In this document: piece after piece, positions 32,964 to 41,975 of the stretch
How positions within the stretch are numbered: the stretch's first letter is position 1
Layout: each line of letters starts with the position of its first letter
Assembly (NCBI GenBank): GCA_965221605.1
Contig: CBDCSK010000004.1
Location: forward strand, 124,001-188,000
DNA from: Aldehydirespirator sp965221605
GTDB lineage: Bacteria; Actinomycetota; Acidimicrobiia; Acidimicrobiales; Aldehydirespiratoraceae
DNA length: 64,000 nt
Direction: 5' to 3'
Notes under the pieces: generated by a model
What the model saw: the letters and a program-made list of their open reading frames with translations, nothing else
Database searches by the model: none
What the model was told of the DNA's origin: nothing
Made by a program: the position numbers and the translations under genes

Positions 32964-34731
32964 GTTCCGGGTCGATCTCGACGAGATTGCGTTCAACCTG
33001 CGCCACGTGGCCGACCTCGAGGGTCTGGCTGCCCTCGAGGGCTTCGAGCACGTGGAGTCCGAGGTGGTTGACCAACTCCTCGCCGAAGCGGCCCGGTTCG
33101 CGGAGGAGGTGATCGCGCCACTCAACCGAGTCGGCGATACCGAGGGCTCTCGCCGCCTCGACGACGGCTCGGTGGTGACGCCCACCGGCTTCCGGGATGC
33201 CTACCGGTCCTACGTGGAGGCCGGCTGGGGTGCCGTGTCGATGGATCCCGACTACGGCGGCGGGGGCTTCCCCCACCTGGTCGGGCTGGCCACAGAGGAG
33301 ATGTTCACCACTGCCTGCATGTCGTGGTCCCTGTGCCCGCTGCTCACCCAGGGCGCCATCAACCTGCTGGGCGCGCATGGAACCGACGAGCAGAAGGCCC
33401 TCTACCTGCCGCAGATGGCGACCGGCGTCTGGACCGGCACCATGAACCTCACCGAGCCCCAGGCCGGATCCGACCTCGGGGCGGTAGCCGCCCGCGCCGT
33501 GCCCCAGCCCGACGGTTCCTACCGGCTGGCCGGCACCAAGATCTTCATCACCTACGGCGAGCACGACCTTGCTGACAACATCGTTCACCTGGTGCTGGCC
33601 CGCACTCCCGGCGCACCGGCGGGGACCAGGGGGATCAGCTGCTTCCTGGTGCCCAAGCACCTGCCCACCGCCGACGGATCGGCCGGCGCCCGCAACGACG
33701 TGCACTGCGTGTCGATCGAGCACAAGCTGGGGATCCACGCCAGCCCCACCTGCGTGATGTCCTACGGCGACGACGACGGCGCCGTGGGGTTCCTGGTCGG
33801 CGAGGAGAACGGCGGGATGCGGGCCATGTTCACGATGATGAACCACGCCCGACTGAGCGTCGGTCTGGAGGGGGTGGCCATCGCCGAGCGGTCCTACCAA
33901 CAGGCCCTGGCCTACGCTCACGAGCGTCGCCAGGGCCGGGCACCCGGCGCGCCCGCCACCGAGCCGTCGGCGATAGTCGACCATCCCGACGTGCGGCGGA
34001 TGCTGCTGGACATGCGGTCCACCACCAGCGCGATGCGGGGTCTGGCCTACCGCAACGCCGAGGCCATCGACCGCGCCTCCCACGGGTCCGACGACGACCA
34101 GCGCCAGAAGGGCTCGGAGCGGGCCGCTCTGCTGACGCCGCTGACCAAGGCGTGGGCCACCGATCTGGGATGCGAACTGGCCAGCGTCGGCCTTCAGGTG
34201 CATGGCGGCATGGGCTTCATCGAGGAGACCGGCTCGGCCCAGCACTATCGCGACGCCAGGATCGCTCCCATCTACGAGGGCACCAACGGCATACAGTCGG
34301 CGGACCTCGTCGGCCGCAAGCTGTCCATGCGGGGCGGCGCCGCGGTACGCGACCACCTCGAAGGCGTCCGGGCGACCGCGGCAGCTCTCAACGGCACCGC
34401 GGGACTGAAGTCGGTGCGCCAGCACCTCGAGGCTGCGGTCGACGCCACCGGCGAGGCCAGCGAGTGGCTGCTGGCAGCCGAGCCGTTCGATCGACTCGCA
34501 GGCGCCGACGCCTACCTGAAGATGCTGGCCACGACGACCGCTGGTGCCGCCCTGGTCGACGGAGCGGTGGCCGCAGACCGCCTCGAGGCCCCCGAACTGT
34601 CCGAGGATCGCGCCGTCCTGGCCCGCTTCTTCGCGGCCAATCGCCTCTCGGCGGTGCCCGGCCTGTTGGCCGCGGTGACCGAGCCCGCCCACGATCTCGT
34701 CACCGCCAGGCAGCGGATCCTGGCGGGTTAG
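32956..34731 (+). CDS. Acyl-CoA dehydrogenase, long form
   Basis: An FAD enzyme of 591 residues that introduces the alpha-beta double bond in acyl-CoA. Visible are the N-terminal extension (about 1-70), TGTMNLTEPQAGSDLGAV, KIFITYGEHD, the MFTMMNHARLSVGLEGVAIAE helix (in parts), QVHGGMGFIEETG near the FAD contact, and APIYEGTNGIQSADLVGRKL with the Glu of the YEGTNGIQ motif, probably the catalytic base. A C-terminal domain of about 120 residues follows, as in the larger actinobacterial FadE proteins. The start overlaps the end of yihY. Chain-length specificity is unknown. Confidence 0.92.
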   Translation: MSEFRVDLDEIAFNLRHVADLEGLAALEGFEHVESEVVDQLLAEAARFAEEVIAPLNRVGDTEGSRRLDDGSVVTPTGFRDAYRSYVEAGWGAVSMDPDYGGGGFPHLVGLATEEMFTTACMSWSLCPLLTQGAINLLGAHGTDEQKALYLPQMATGVWTGTMNLTEPQAGSDLGAVAARAVPQPDGSYRLAGTKIFITYGEHDLADNIVHLVLARTPGAPAGTRGISCFLVPKHLPTADGSAGARNDVHCVSIEHKLGIHASPTCVMSYGDDDGAVGFLVGEENGGMRAMFTMMNHARLSVGLEGVAIAERSYQQALAYAHERRQGRAPGAPATEPSAIVDHPDVRRMLLDMRSTTSAMRGLAYRNAEAIDRASHGSDDDQRQKGSERAALLTPLTKAWATDLGCELASVGLQVHGGMGFIEETGSAQHYRDARIAPIYEGTNGIQSADLVGRKLSMRGGAAVRDHLEGVRATAAALNGTAGLKSVRQHLEAAVDATGEASEWLLAAEPFDRLAGADAYLKMLATTTAGAALVDGAVAADRLEAPELSEDRAVLARFFAANRLSAVPGLLAAVTEPAHDLVTARQRILAG

Positions 34732-34756
34732 AGGCCGGGCCGGGAGCAGCAGACCC

Positions 34757-35635
34757 GTGACTGGCCTCTCGGCCCTGCTGATCGGTTCGATCCCGAGCCC
34801 ACCCCGCAACGGCCTCCAGTTGGGGCCGCTGCAGCTGCGGGCCTACGGCGTGATGATCGCGCTGGGCGTGCTCGCCTCGGTGTGGCTGTCGCGGCGGCGC
34901 TGGGCGGCACGGGGCGGCAACCCTGACGAGATCAGCCGGGTGGCTCTCTGGGCTGTGATCGCGGGAATCGTCGGCGCCCGCCTCTACCACGTGATCACCG
35001 ACTGGAGGAAGTTCCAGTCAGACGGCTGGCTGGACGCCCTCGCGATCTGGCAGGGCGGGCTGGGCATCCCCGGGGGTATGGCGGCCGGCATTCTGGTCGG
35101 GCTGTGGATGGTCCGGCGCCAGGGCATGAACCGGGGCGAGGCCATCGCGGCGATGGTGCCGTCTCTCCCGCTGGCCCAGGCCATCGGGCGACTCGGCAAC
35201 TGGTTCAACCAGGAGCTGTTCGGCCGGCCGACCGACCTGCCCTGGGGCCTGGAGATCGACGAGGCTCACCGCCCGGCGCAGTACCTCGACGTGGAGACCT
35301 TCCATCCGACCTTCCTGTACGAGGCGGTATGGAATCTGCTGCTCTGCGGGCTGCTCCTGCTGCTCGACCGCCGGCGCCGGCTGCTCGACGTGCCGACGCT
35401 GGTCACCGATCCTCGCAGGGTGAGCCGGCCCGGATCCCTGATGGCTGTCTACATCCTCGGATACGGGCTCGGGCGGCTGTGGATCGAGGCGGTGCGCATC
35501 GATCCCGCCAGCCTGATCCTGGGGGTTCGGGTCAACATCTGGATGAGCCTCGTGCTCATCGCGGGCTCGGCCTCGTACCTGGTCTGGCTCCGCCGGCGCG
35601 CTCCCGGGCCGAGACGTCCCGTCCTGCCCACCTGA
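34757..35635 (+). CDS. lgt: Prolipoprotein diacylglyceryl transferase
   Basis: Lgt moves diacylglycerol from phosphatidylglycerol to the lipobox cysteine of prolipoproteins. The 292 residues have about seven membrane helices, an RAYGVMIALGV segment, GARLYHVITDW with the conserved His/Arg, GGLGIPGGM, and the Lgt signature GRLGNWFNQELFGRPTDLPWG (in parts). HPTFLYEAVWN is also standard. It serves lipoproteins such as those at 1952, 41919 and 60558. It ends 35 bp before the convergent PhyH-type gene. Confidence 0.95.
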   Translation: MTGLSALLIGSIPSPPRNGLQLGPLQLRAYGVMIALGVLASVWLSRRRWAARGGNPDEISRVALWAVIAGIVGARLYHVITDWRKFQSDGWLDALAIWQGGLGIPGGMAAGILVGLWMVRRQGMNRGEAIAAMVPSLPLAQAIGRLGNWFNQELFGRPTDLPWGLEIDEAHRPAQYLDVETFHPTFLYEAVWNLLLCGLLLLLDRRRRLLDVPTLVTDPRRVSRPGSLMAVYILGYGLGRLWIEAVRIDPASLILGVRVNIWMSLVLIAGSASYLVWLRRRAPGPRRPVLPT

Positions 35636-35670
35636 GACAGCCCCCGCCGGACCGGCAGGTCGCCAGCCGG

Positions 35671-36525
35671 CTAGTTGAAGCCTCGCAGGGGAAAGTCGGC
35701 GCCGCGCTGGAGCCAGTTGTCGGCCAGGTAGTCGGCGGTGCCGTCGATCAGGTGCATCGTGTATGCGTGGCGGCTGTGGTCCGAGGTGTTGGCCGCGCTC
35801 CAGTGCGGCAGCGTGCCGTGCAGGGCGATGAGCGTCCCGGCGGCGGCTTCCAGCGGCACTAGATCCCCGACCGGGTAGGGAGTGTCGTCGAGCACGTCGG
35901 TGACCGCGCCCCGGCTGCGGTCGGACGGGTCCACGAGGCGGAAGCGGGTCTTGACCGGAATCCGGTGGCCGCCGGGCACGGCCCACATGCAGCCGTTGGC
36001 CAGGGTGGCGTCCTCGATCGCGAACCAGAGGCCGATCACGCTCTGGGGCTCGGTCCAAAGGAAGGTGTGGTCGCAGTGGCAGATGACCTCGCCCCCGATT
36101 CCGGGCTGCTTGAAGATGTACATGGACTGGAGCAGCCGCGGCTCGGCCAGGCCGAGGTCGGTGGCGAGGGCGGCCAACTCGGGGGCCCTCGAGAAGGCGT
36201 CGAAGGTGGGGTCGAGGTCGTGCATGGCGTGGCCGATCTTGTTGACCGCCAGCGGCATCGGCCTCGTCAGCCGCCCGTCGACGATGGCCCCGTCCTCGAA
36301 GAACCAGCGCACCGTGTCGCCGGAGCCCAGGAACCACTCGTCGGAGGCGTGGCTCTGCTCGGTGGTCGAGAACACGGTGAGGCTGCCGTCGGCGTCCGGG
36401 TCGATTCCGGCCAGCATCGAGTTGACGTGGGCCTTGAGCGCCTCGCACCGCTCGCTGGGCACGAAGCCGGGCAGCACCAGGAAGCCGTCACGCTCCCAGT
36501 CTCGAATCTGGCTTCCTTCGAGCAT
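35671..36525 (-). CDS. Phytanoyl-CoA dioxygenase (PhyH) family protein
   Basis: A 284-residue Fe(II)/2-oxoglutarate dioxygenase. The first strand DGFLVLPGFVPSERCEALKAHV is typical. The iron ligands appear to be the HxD in ICHCDHTF and the distal His in HGTLPHWSAANTSDHSRHAY, where the following Arg binds 2-oxoglutarate. The substrate could be a small hydroxylatable metabolite; the gene is the last of the minus-strand BMP/ABC transporter operon (11 bp after the permease stop), so the substrate may be the imported compound or a product of it. This link is inference. Confidence 0.82.
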   Translation of the reverse strand: MLEGSQIRDWERDGFLVLPGFVPSERCEALKAHVNSMLAGIDPDADGSLTVFSTTEQSHASDEWFLGSGDTVRWFFEDGAIVDGRLTRPMPLAVNKIGHAMHDLDPTFDAFSRAPELAALATDLGLAEPRLLQSMYIFKQPGIGGEVICHCDHTFLWTEPQSVIGLWFAIEDATLANGCMWAVPGGHRIPVKTRFRLVDPSDRSRGAVTDVLDDTPYPVGDLVPLEAAAGTLIALHGTLPHWSAANTSDHSRHAYTMHLIDGTADYLADNWLQRGADFPLRGFN

Positions 36526-36536
36526 CGGCGCAGTTC

Positions 36537-37796
36537 CTAGGCCTCGCCCTTGCGGTAGGCGACGCCGTCGGCCCGGGGCATTCGCAACCGCTGTGAGAAG
36601 AAGACCAGCACCACCAGCACGATCACGAAGGGCAGGATCGAGATCCACCAGTCGGGCACCGTCGACGACAGGAAGTACCAGACCGCCGCGCCCAACCCGA
36701 GCCCGGCGGCCAGTCCCGCGTCGATGCGGCGCCGGCGGTTCAGCGCCCACACCAGCACGGCTAGAAGGGCGATGGTGTTCACCAGCAGCAGCGCGTGCGA
36801 CGCCGAGCCGTCCAAGTCCCGCAGCCCCACACCGAAGGGGTAGCCGAACAGCAGGGCTCCGGCCATGATCCCGCCGGGACGCCAGTTCCCGAATATGAGT
36901 GCGGCCAGGCCGATGAATCCCCGGCCGTTGGTCTGACCTTCGAGGTAGATGCCGGACAGCTCCGGGCTGGCGATGAAGGCCCCGCCGAGGCCGGCCAGGG
37001 CCCCGCTGATCACCACGCCGTAGTACTTGTAGAGGTAGATGTTGATGCCCTGGGTCTCGCCGCCGGTGGGGTGCTCGCCGCAGATGCGCAGCCGCAGCCC
37101 GAAGCGGGTCCGCCAGATCAGCCAGGCGCTGAAGGGGACCAGCGCGAAGGCGATCATGGTGGCCAGCGACAGCTGGGCCACAAGGCCCCGGGCCAGCCCG
37201 GTGAGGTCAGACACGAAGAACCAGTCCTGACGGGTGAACCAGCCCAGGATGTCGGGCGTGTCCCAGCCGAACAGGTCGCCGCCGGCCAGGAACGGGAAAG
37301 TGAACCTTCCCACGCCCGGGGTCCGGGGGGACTGGGTGATCGAGCCCCCTTCGTGGTTGGTGAGTATCTCCGACGACAGGAACCGGGCCAGTCCCGGCGC
37401 GGTCACGTTGATGGCGACCCCCGAGATGATGTGGTCGACGCCGAACGACACGGTGGCGATGGCGTGGATCAGGCCCCCGATGCCCCCGCCGACCATGCCG
37501 ATGAGCAGGCCGGCCCAGCCTCCGTAGTTGATGGCGCCCCAGGCGCCGAACCAGGTGCCCAGAATCAGCATCCCCTCGAGGCCGATGTTGACTATCCCGG
37601 CCCGCTCCGAGAACAGCCCGCCGAGCCCGGCCAGCATGATGGGCACCGCCCAGCGCAGCATGGCCTGCGAGGAGGTGACCGCGGTGAGCCTCTCGGTGTC
37701 GTCGAAGCCCTGAACGACCGTGAGGATGAGCACGCCGACCGCGGCGTAGAGCATCCACCGGGCCCATGCGGGCAGGCGATTGAGGGCTGCCATCAT
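36537..37796 (-). CDS. ABC transporter permease, BMP-type nucleoside/sugar system (second permease)
   Basis: An inner-membrane subunit of 419 residues with about ten membrane segments and the BPD_transp_2 pattern LGGLFSERAGIVNIGLEGMLILG (in parts), GVDHIISGVAINV and NIYLYKYYGVVISGALAGLGGA (in parts). This resembles the YufQ/NupQ type of nucleoside transporters. The frame is open far upstream but Pro/Arg-rich; the double ATG at 37796/37793 is the sensible start. Operon order is binding protein, ATPase, permease 1, permease 2, dioxygenase. Confidence 0.9.
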   Translation of the reverse strand: MMAALNRLPAWARWMLYAAVGVLILTVVQGFDDTERLTAVTSSQAMLRWAVPIMLAGLGGLFSERAGIVNIGLEGMLILGTWFGAWGAINYGGWAGLLIGMVGGGIGGLIHAIATVSFGVDHIISGVAINVTAPGLARFLSSEILTNHEGGSITQSPRTPGVGRFTFPFLAGGDLFGWDTPDILGWFTRQDWFFVSDLTGLARGLVAQLSLATMIAFALVPFSAWLIWRTRFGLRLRICGEHPTGGETQGINIYLYKYYGVVISGALAGLGGAFIASPELSGIYLEGQTNGRGFIGLAALIFGNWRPGGIMAGALLFGYPFGVGLRDLDGSASHALLLVNTIALLAVLVWALNRRRRIDAGLAAGLGLGAAVWYFLSSTVPDWWISILPFVIVLVVLVFFSQRLRMPRADGVAYRKGEA

Positions 37797-37914
37797 CGGT
37801 TGCTCCGGCTGGCGGGTCCTGTCGCGGGCGCGCCCTGGTGGCGCGAGCGCCGCCATTGCTTGCCCCCGTGCCACCCCCCGGCCCGGCGGTCGGTGCCTAG
37901 CTTCGGCCTGATGC

Positions 37915-39045
37915 TCATGGCGTGGCCGCCGGACTGGCCGCCATGGCCGCGGCCGCGGCTGCGGCCTCCTCACGCTCGCGGATGCGGCGCACGACCTCGT
38001 AGGCGATCACCGCGGTAAGGATGATGACGCCCTTCATGATCTCGACGATCTCGCGTGATGCTGCCCCCGAGATCTGCAGGATCCCCGAGGAGACGTCCAG
38101 GAAGGCGAAGACCAGAGCGGCCACGGCCACCCCGGCCGGATGGTTGCGTCCCAGCAGGGCCACCGCGATCCCGGTGAAGCCGAGCAGGCTGATGGGGTTG
38201 GACGGGTAGTAGCCGGTGTCCATCAACTCGGTCATCCCGACCAGGCCGGCCACCACGCCCGACAGCGTCATGGCGATCACCACCATGCGCTTGGGCGGGA
38301 TGCCGCCGACGTGCGATGCCGTCGGGTTGGCGCCGCTGGCTCGCAGGTCGAAGCCGAAGACGGTCCGGTTGAGGATCACGTGATAGACGATCCCCACCAC
38401 CAGCGCGACGATCAGGACGCCGGTGAGCTTCTTGCCCTGGCCCACCTCCCGGGTGAACAGCTCCAGCAGGCCGTTGATGTCGGGCAGCAGGCCGCTCTCC
38501 GCGATGGGCTCGGTGCCGACCCGGCCGCCGGTGGCCGAGATCTCGCCGCCCGCCTGCCACTCCACGATCCACCACGCGGCCAGGCCCGAGATGACGACCG
38601 CGTTCAGCATGATGGTGGAGATCACCTCGTTGACGCCGCGCGTCACCTTCAGGACACCGGCCGCACCCGAGAACGCCCCGCCCACCGCCATGGCCACCAC
38701 CAGGATGAACGCCACGTGCAGCACCGACGGCAGCTCGACCTGGGCGCCGAGGTGGGCCGCGACGATGAAGGCCAGCAGGTACTGGCCCTCCACGCCGATG
38801 TTGAACAGGTTCATCCGGAACCCGATGGCCGCGGCGACGCCCGACAGGTACAGGGGAGTGGCCCGGTTGAAGATGTCCACCTGGGTCTCGAGCTTGCTGG
38901 CGTGCTCGACCATGTCCCAGTAGGCCGCCAGGGGATTGCTGCCGGAGATCAGCAGGACGATGGACGAGAGCAGGACCGCGATGACCACAGCCGCCACCGG
39001 CGCGGCCGAGGCCAGCAGGACGCGGTGCGACAGCCGGTCGGTCAC
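37915..39045 (-). CDS. ABC transporter permease, BMP-type nucleoside/sugar system (first permease)
   Basis: A 376-residue permease of the same BPD_transp_2 family (YufP/NupP-like). It has TPLYLSGVAAAIGFRMNLFNIGVEGQYLL (in parts), GVNEVISTIMLNAVV, and a second half of hydrophobic helices ending in an Ala-rich tail (EEAAAAAAAMAAS). The GTG start overlaps the ATPase stop by 4 bp (GTGA). Together with the next permease it should form the membrane heterodimer. Confidence 0.92.
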   Translation of the reverse strand: MTDRLSHRVLLASAAPVAAVVIAVLLSSIVLLISGSNPLAAYWDMVEHASKLETQVDIFNRATPLYLSGVAAAIGFRMNLFNIGVEGQYLLAFIVAAHLGAQVELPSVLHVAFILVVAMAVGGAFSGAAGVLKVTRGVNEVISTIMLNAVVISGLAAWWIVEWQAGGEISATGGRVGTEPIAESGLLPDINGLLELFTREVGQGKKLTGVLIVALVVGIVYHVILNRTVFGFDLRASGANPTASHVGGIPPKRMVVIAMTLSGVVAGLVGMTELMDTGYYPSNPISLLGFTGIAVALLGRNHPAGVAVAALVFAFLDVSSGILQISGAASREIVEIMKGVIILTAVIAYEVVRRIREREEAAAAAAAMAASPAATP

Positions 39046-40568
39046 GGCGCCTCGGCGCCCAGAGCGGCCCCCGTCATGTAGGCGCCCAGATCCCGGGGGG
39101 TGATCTCGTTGGGGTCGAGTCGGGCGACCAGGCGGCCCCTCAGCATCACTACGATGGTGTCTGAAAGGCCGATCAGCTCATCGAGGTCGGCGGAGACGAG
39201 CAGGGTGGCCAGCCCCTGGGACCGTGCCTCGCGGATGTCGTCCCACACTGCGGCCTGAGCTCCGACGTCGATTCCCCGGGTGGGGTGGTTGGCGATGAGC
39301 ACGGCCGGTCCGGCCACCATCTCCCGTCCGACTATGAGCTTCTGCTGGTTGCCGCCCGACAGGGCGTGGGCGGAGACCTCGATGTTGGGCGTGCGGACGT
39401 CGAAGTCGGTCTTGATCCGGCTCGCTCGATCCCTCATGCCGACCCGGCTCAGCCACGGGCCCCGGGAGTACGGCTCCTCCGTCTGGTGGCCCAGCGCAGT
39501 GTTCTCCCACAGCGTGAAGCCCAGGAGCAGGCCGTCGCGGTGACGGTCCTGGGGCACGTAGCCCAGTCCCATCTCCCGGCGGTGGCGCACCGACTGATGG
39601 GTGATCTCCTGTCCCAGCAGGGTGATGCTGCCCTCGTCGGGGTCGTCGATCCCTACGATGGCGTTGACCAGCTCGGCCTGCCCGTTGCCCTCCACCCCGG
39701 CGATGCCGATGATCTCGCCGCGGTGAACCCGCAGGCTCACGTCGTCGACCACGGCCCGGTCGCCCTCGCCGATGACCCGCAGCCCCGCGATCTCGAGGGC
39801 GGCCTCATCGGTGACGGTGGAGGCCCCGGCATCAGGCACGGGCAGCTCCGAGCCGATCATCATCTCGGCCAGGTCGTGGGCGGTCACCTGATCGGGCTTC
39901 ACTGTCCCAACCGTCCGGCCCTGGCGCAGCACGGTGATGGTGTCGGCGATCTCGAGGACCTCGTCGAGCTTGTGGTCGATGAACAGGATGGTGGTTCCGC
40001 TGGCCTTGAGCTCGCGGATGTTGCGGAACAGCTCGTCCACCTCCTGGGGGACCAGCACCGCGGTCGGCTCGTCGAGGATGAGGATCTTGGCGCCGCGGTA
40101 CAGGACCTTGATGATCTCGACCCGCTGGCGTTCCCCGACCTCCAGGGTCTCGACCAGGTCGTTGGCGTTGATGTCGAGCCCGTAGGCCCGACCGACCTCG
40201 TCGAGGTGCTCTTGGCCGGCCTCGAAGTCGATCCGGCCGAACGAGCGCATCGGCTCGGCTCCCAGGATCACGTTCTCCAGCACGGTGAGCTGGTCGGCCA
40301 GCATGAAATGCTGGTGGACCATGCCTATGCCCAGTTCGATGGCTTGGGCCGGCGAGTGCAGCTCCACCTCCTCGCCTTGGATCTTGATGGTTCCGGAGTC
40401 GGGTGGCTGCATGCCGTAGAGGATCTTCATCAGGGTCGACTTGCCGGCCCCGTTCTCGCCGCAGATGGCGTGGATCTCGCCGTCGGCCACCTCCAGGTTG
40501 ATGTCGTCGTTGGCCACCACGCCCGGGAACCGCTTGGTTATCCCTGTCAACTCGATGGCCAGCGCCAC
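39042..40568 (-). CDS. ABC transporter ATP-binding protein, dual-domain (YufO/MglA type)
   Basis: A 508-residue protein with two nucleotide-binding domains in tandem. The first has Walker A GENGAGKST, the Q-loop region MVHQHFMLAD, signature LEVGERQRVEI and Walker B ILILDEPTAVL. The second has a degenerate P-loop (GVEGNGQAELVNAI), the signature ALSGGNQQK and ANHPTRGIDVGAQ in place of a normal Walker B. This asymmetry is standard for sugar and nucleoside importers. The GTG at 40568 is preferred over the GTG at 40574 because it leaves five bases to GGAGG. Confidence 0.93.
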   Translation of the reverse strand: MALAIELTGITKRFPGVVANDDINLEVADGEIHAICGENGAGKSTLMKILYGMQPPDSGTIKIQGEEVELHSPAQAIELGIGMVHQHFMLADQLTVLENVILGAEPMRSFGRIDFEAGQEHLDEVGRAYGLDINANDLVETLEVGERQRVEIIKVLYRGAKILILDEPTAVLVPQEVDELFRNIRELKASGTTILFIDHKLDEVLEIADTITVLRQGRTVGTVKPDQVTAHDLAEMMIGSELPVPDAGASTVTDEAALEIAGLRVIGEGDRAVVDDVSLRVHRGEIIGIAGVEGNGQAELVNAIVGIDDPDEGSITLLGQEITHQSVRHRREMGLGYVPQDRHRDGLLLGFTLWENTALGHQTEEPYSRGPWLSRVGMRDRASRIKTDFDVRTPNIEVSAHALSGGNQQKLIVGREMVAGPAVLIANHPTRGIDVGAQAAVWDDIREARSQGLATLLVSADLDELIGLSDTIVVMLRGRLVARLDPNEITPRDLGAYMTGAALGAEAP

Positions 40569-40587
40569 TGGCACCTCCCCAAGAAAC

Positions 40588-40623
40588 GACGACCGGGCCG
40601 GACGTTAGCCCGACCCGGTCGTC
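40588..40623 (-). terminator. Attenuator/terminator hairpin between the binding-protein gene and the ATPase gene
   Basis: On the minus strand a 10 bp stem (GACGACCGGG with CCCGGTCGTC) is followed by GTTTCTTGG. It sits between the solute-binding protein gene and the rest of the operon, where partial termination would keep the binding protein in excess. Confidence 0.55.
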
Positions 40624-40643
40624 TCATCACGAATGTGAACCGT

Positions 40644-40666
40644 CCGGAGCGTTCCAGCCGCTCCGG
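40644..40666 (-). terminator. Second hairpin directly after the binding-protein stop
   Basis: CCGGAGCG and CGCTCCGG form a perfect 8 bp stem with a 7-base loop, 12 bp after the stop codon. No T-run follows, so it may protect the 3' end of the binding-protein mRNA rather than terminate. Confidence 0.45.
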
Positions 40667-40677
40667 CGGTCAGTGTT

Positions 40678-41919
40678 CTAGGGCTCGGTCGGCACCGCGA
40701 TCTCACCCGACACGATCTGGGCCTTCAGGGCCTCGAGTTGGTCGGCGATGTCGTCCACGAACCCGCCTGAGGTGCTGTAGCCGACGCCGTCGACCGAGAG
40801 GTCGTAGGTGGTCGGTCCGGGCTGCATGGTGCCGTCGATGACGGACTTGATCATCTCGAAGATCGACACGTCCACCCGCTTCAGCATCGACGTCAGGATG
40901 TAGTCCCGCACGCCGGCGTCGGCGGTGTGGTACTGGTCGGAGTCGACGCCGATGGCCCACACCTTGGACCCGGTGGCGTCGCTCTGCTCCAGGGCGGCCT
41001 GGAACAGGCCGGCACCGGAGCCGCCGGCTGCGTGGTACACGATGTCGGCGCCGTCCTCGTACATGGCCAGCGCGATCTCCTTGGCCCGGTCCGGGGCGTT
41101 GAAGCCGTCGAAGTCGGGGGCCTCGGTGATGTAGTCGCCGATGATCTCGATGTCGGGATTGACGGCCCGGGCGCCGGCGTTGAAGCCGGCCTCGAACCGC
41201 TCGATCAGGCCGCCGACGTTGGCCACGCCGCCGATGAAGCCGATGGTGCCGGTCTCGCTCTTGAGCGCGGCGGCCGCTCCCACCAGGAACGAGCCCTCGT
41301 GCTCAGCGAAGACCAGGCCGGCGATGTTGTCGCCGTAGGGAGCGGGCGGATCCGCACCCCAGTTGATCATGGCCGAGTCGACCACGCCGAACCTCGTGTC
41401 GGGGTTCTCCGCGCCGACCGCGGCCGCGTCGCCCTCGAACAGGAACCCGACGCCGATGACGATGTCGTGGGCGTCGGCCGCGAGCTGCAGCAGCTCGCCC
41501 CGGTTGGAGCCGTCGGGCTCGGGCGAGGCCTCGGTGAAGGTGATGCCGAGCTCGGCGGCGGCCCGCTCGATGCCGGCGGCGGCGGAGTCGTTGAACGACT
41601 GGTCGCCACGGCCTCCGATGTCGAACACCAGGCCGACCGACATGTCGGTCATCTCGGGCTCAGCAGCAGCCTCTTCCTCGTGCTCGTGGTCTTCGTCGTC
41701 CTCGTGGGCGTGGTCGTCGTCCTCCTCGTGCATGTGGTCGTCGTCCTCGTCCTCATGCGCGTGGTCGTCTTCTTCCTCGGGCTCGGGCTCGGGCTCGGCC
41801 GCGGGCTCGGGGGGTGCCGGCTCGGCGACGGTCTCTGCATCCTCGTCGTCACCGCACGCCGCGGCGAGCAGGGTGAACGAGAGCAGGAGCGCGATCAGCG
41901 CTAGCAAGCGCTTGCTCAT
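40678..41919 (-). CDS. BMP-family solute-binding lipoprotein with His/Asp/Glu-rich N-terminal tract
   Basis: A 413-residue lipoprotein (lipobox LAAAC, Cys 22) of the Bmp/PnrA family, which binds nucleosides and related compounds. The domain starts MSVGLVFDIGGRGDQSFNDSA (in parts), and has FGVVDSAM, GFIGGVANVGGLIERFEAGF (in parts), HAAGGSGAGLF and WAIGVDSDQY. Between Cys 22 and residue 90 lies an unusual acidic tract with four His-x-His pairs (53/55, 62/64, 70/72, 78/80), the kind of metal-binding loop seen in ZnuA-type proteins. GGAGG precedes the ATG. Nucleoside binding is a family prediction. Confidence 0.88.
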   Translation of the reverse strand: MSKRLLALIALLLSFTLLAAACGDDEDAETVAEPAPPEPAAEPEPEPEEEDDHAHEDEDDDHMHEEDDDHAHEDDEDHEHEEEAAAEPEMTDMSVGLVFDIGGRGDQSFNDSAAAGIERAAAELGITFTEASPEPDGSNRGELLQLAADAHDIVIGVGFLFEGDAAAVGAENPDTRFGVVDSAMINWGADPPAPYGDNIAGLVFAEHEGSFLVGAAAALKSETGTIGFIGGVANVGGLIERFEAGFNAGARAVNPDIEIIGDYITEAPDFDGFNAPDRAKEIALAMYEDGADIVYHAAGGSGAGLFQAALEQSDATGSKVWAIGVDSDQYHTADAGVRDYILTSMLKRVDVSIFEMIKSVIDGTMQPGPTTYDLSVDGVGYSTSGGFVDDIADQLEALKAQIVSGEIAVPTEP

Positions 41920-41975
41920 GTTTGCCTCCAGGGGTTGATCGGGCTTGTGCCAGCCGAATGCTAGTGGCCGGTGTG

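Noticed and set aside
32884..34809. 641-codon minus-strand frame over the acyl-CoA dehydrogenase gene
   Set aside because: Same type of GC-driven antisense shadow.
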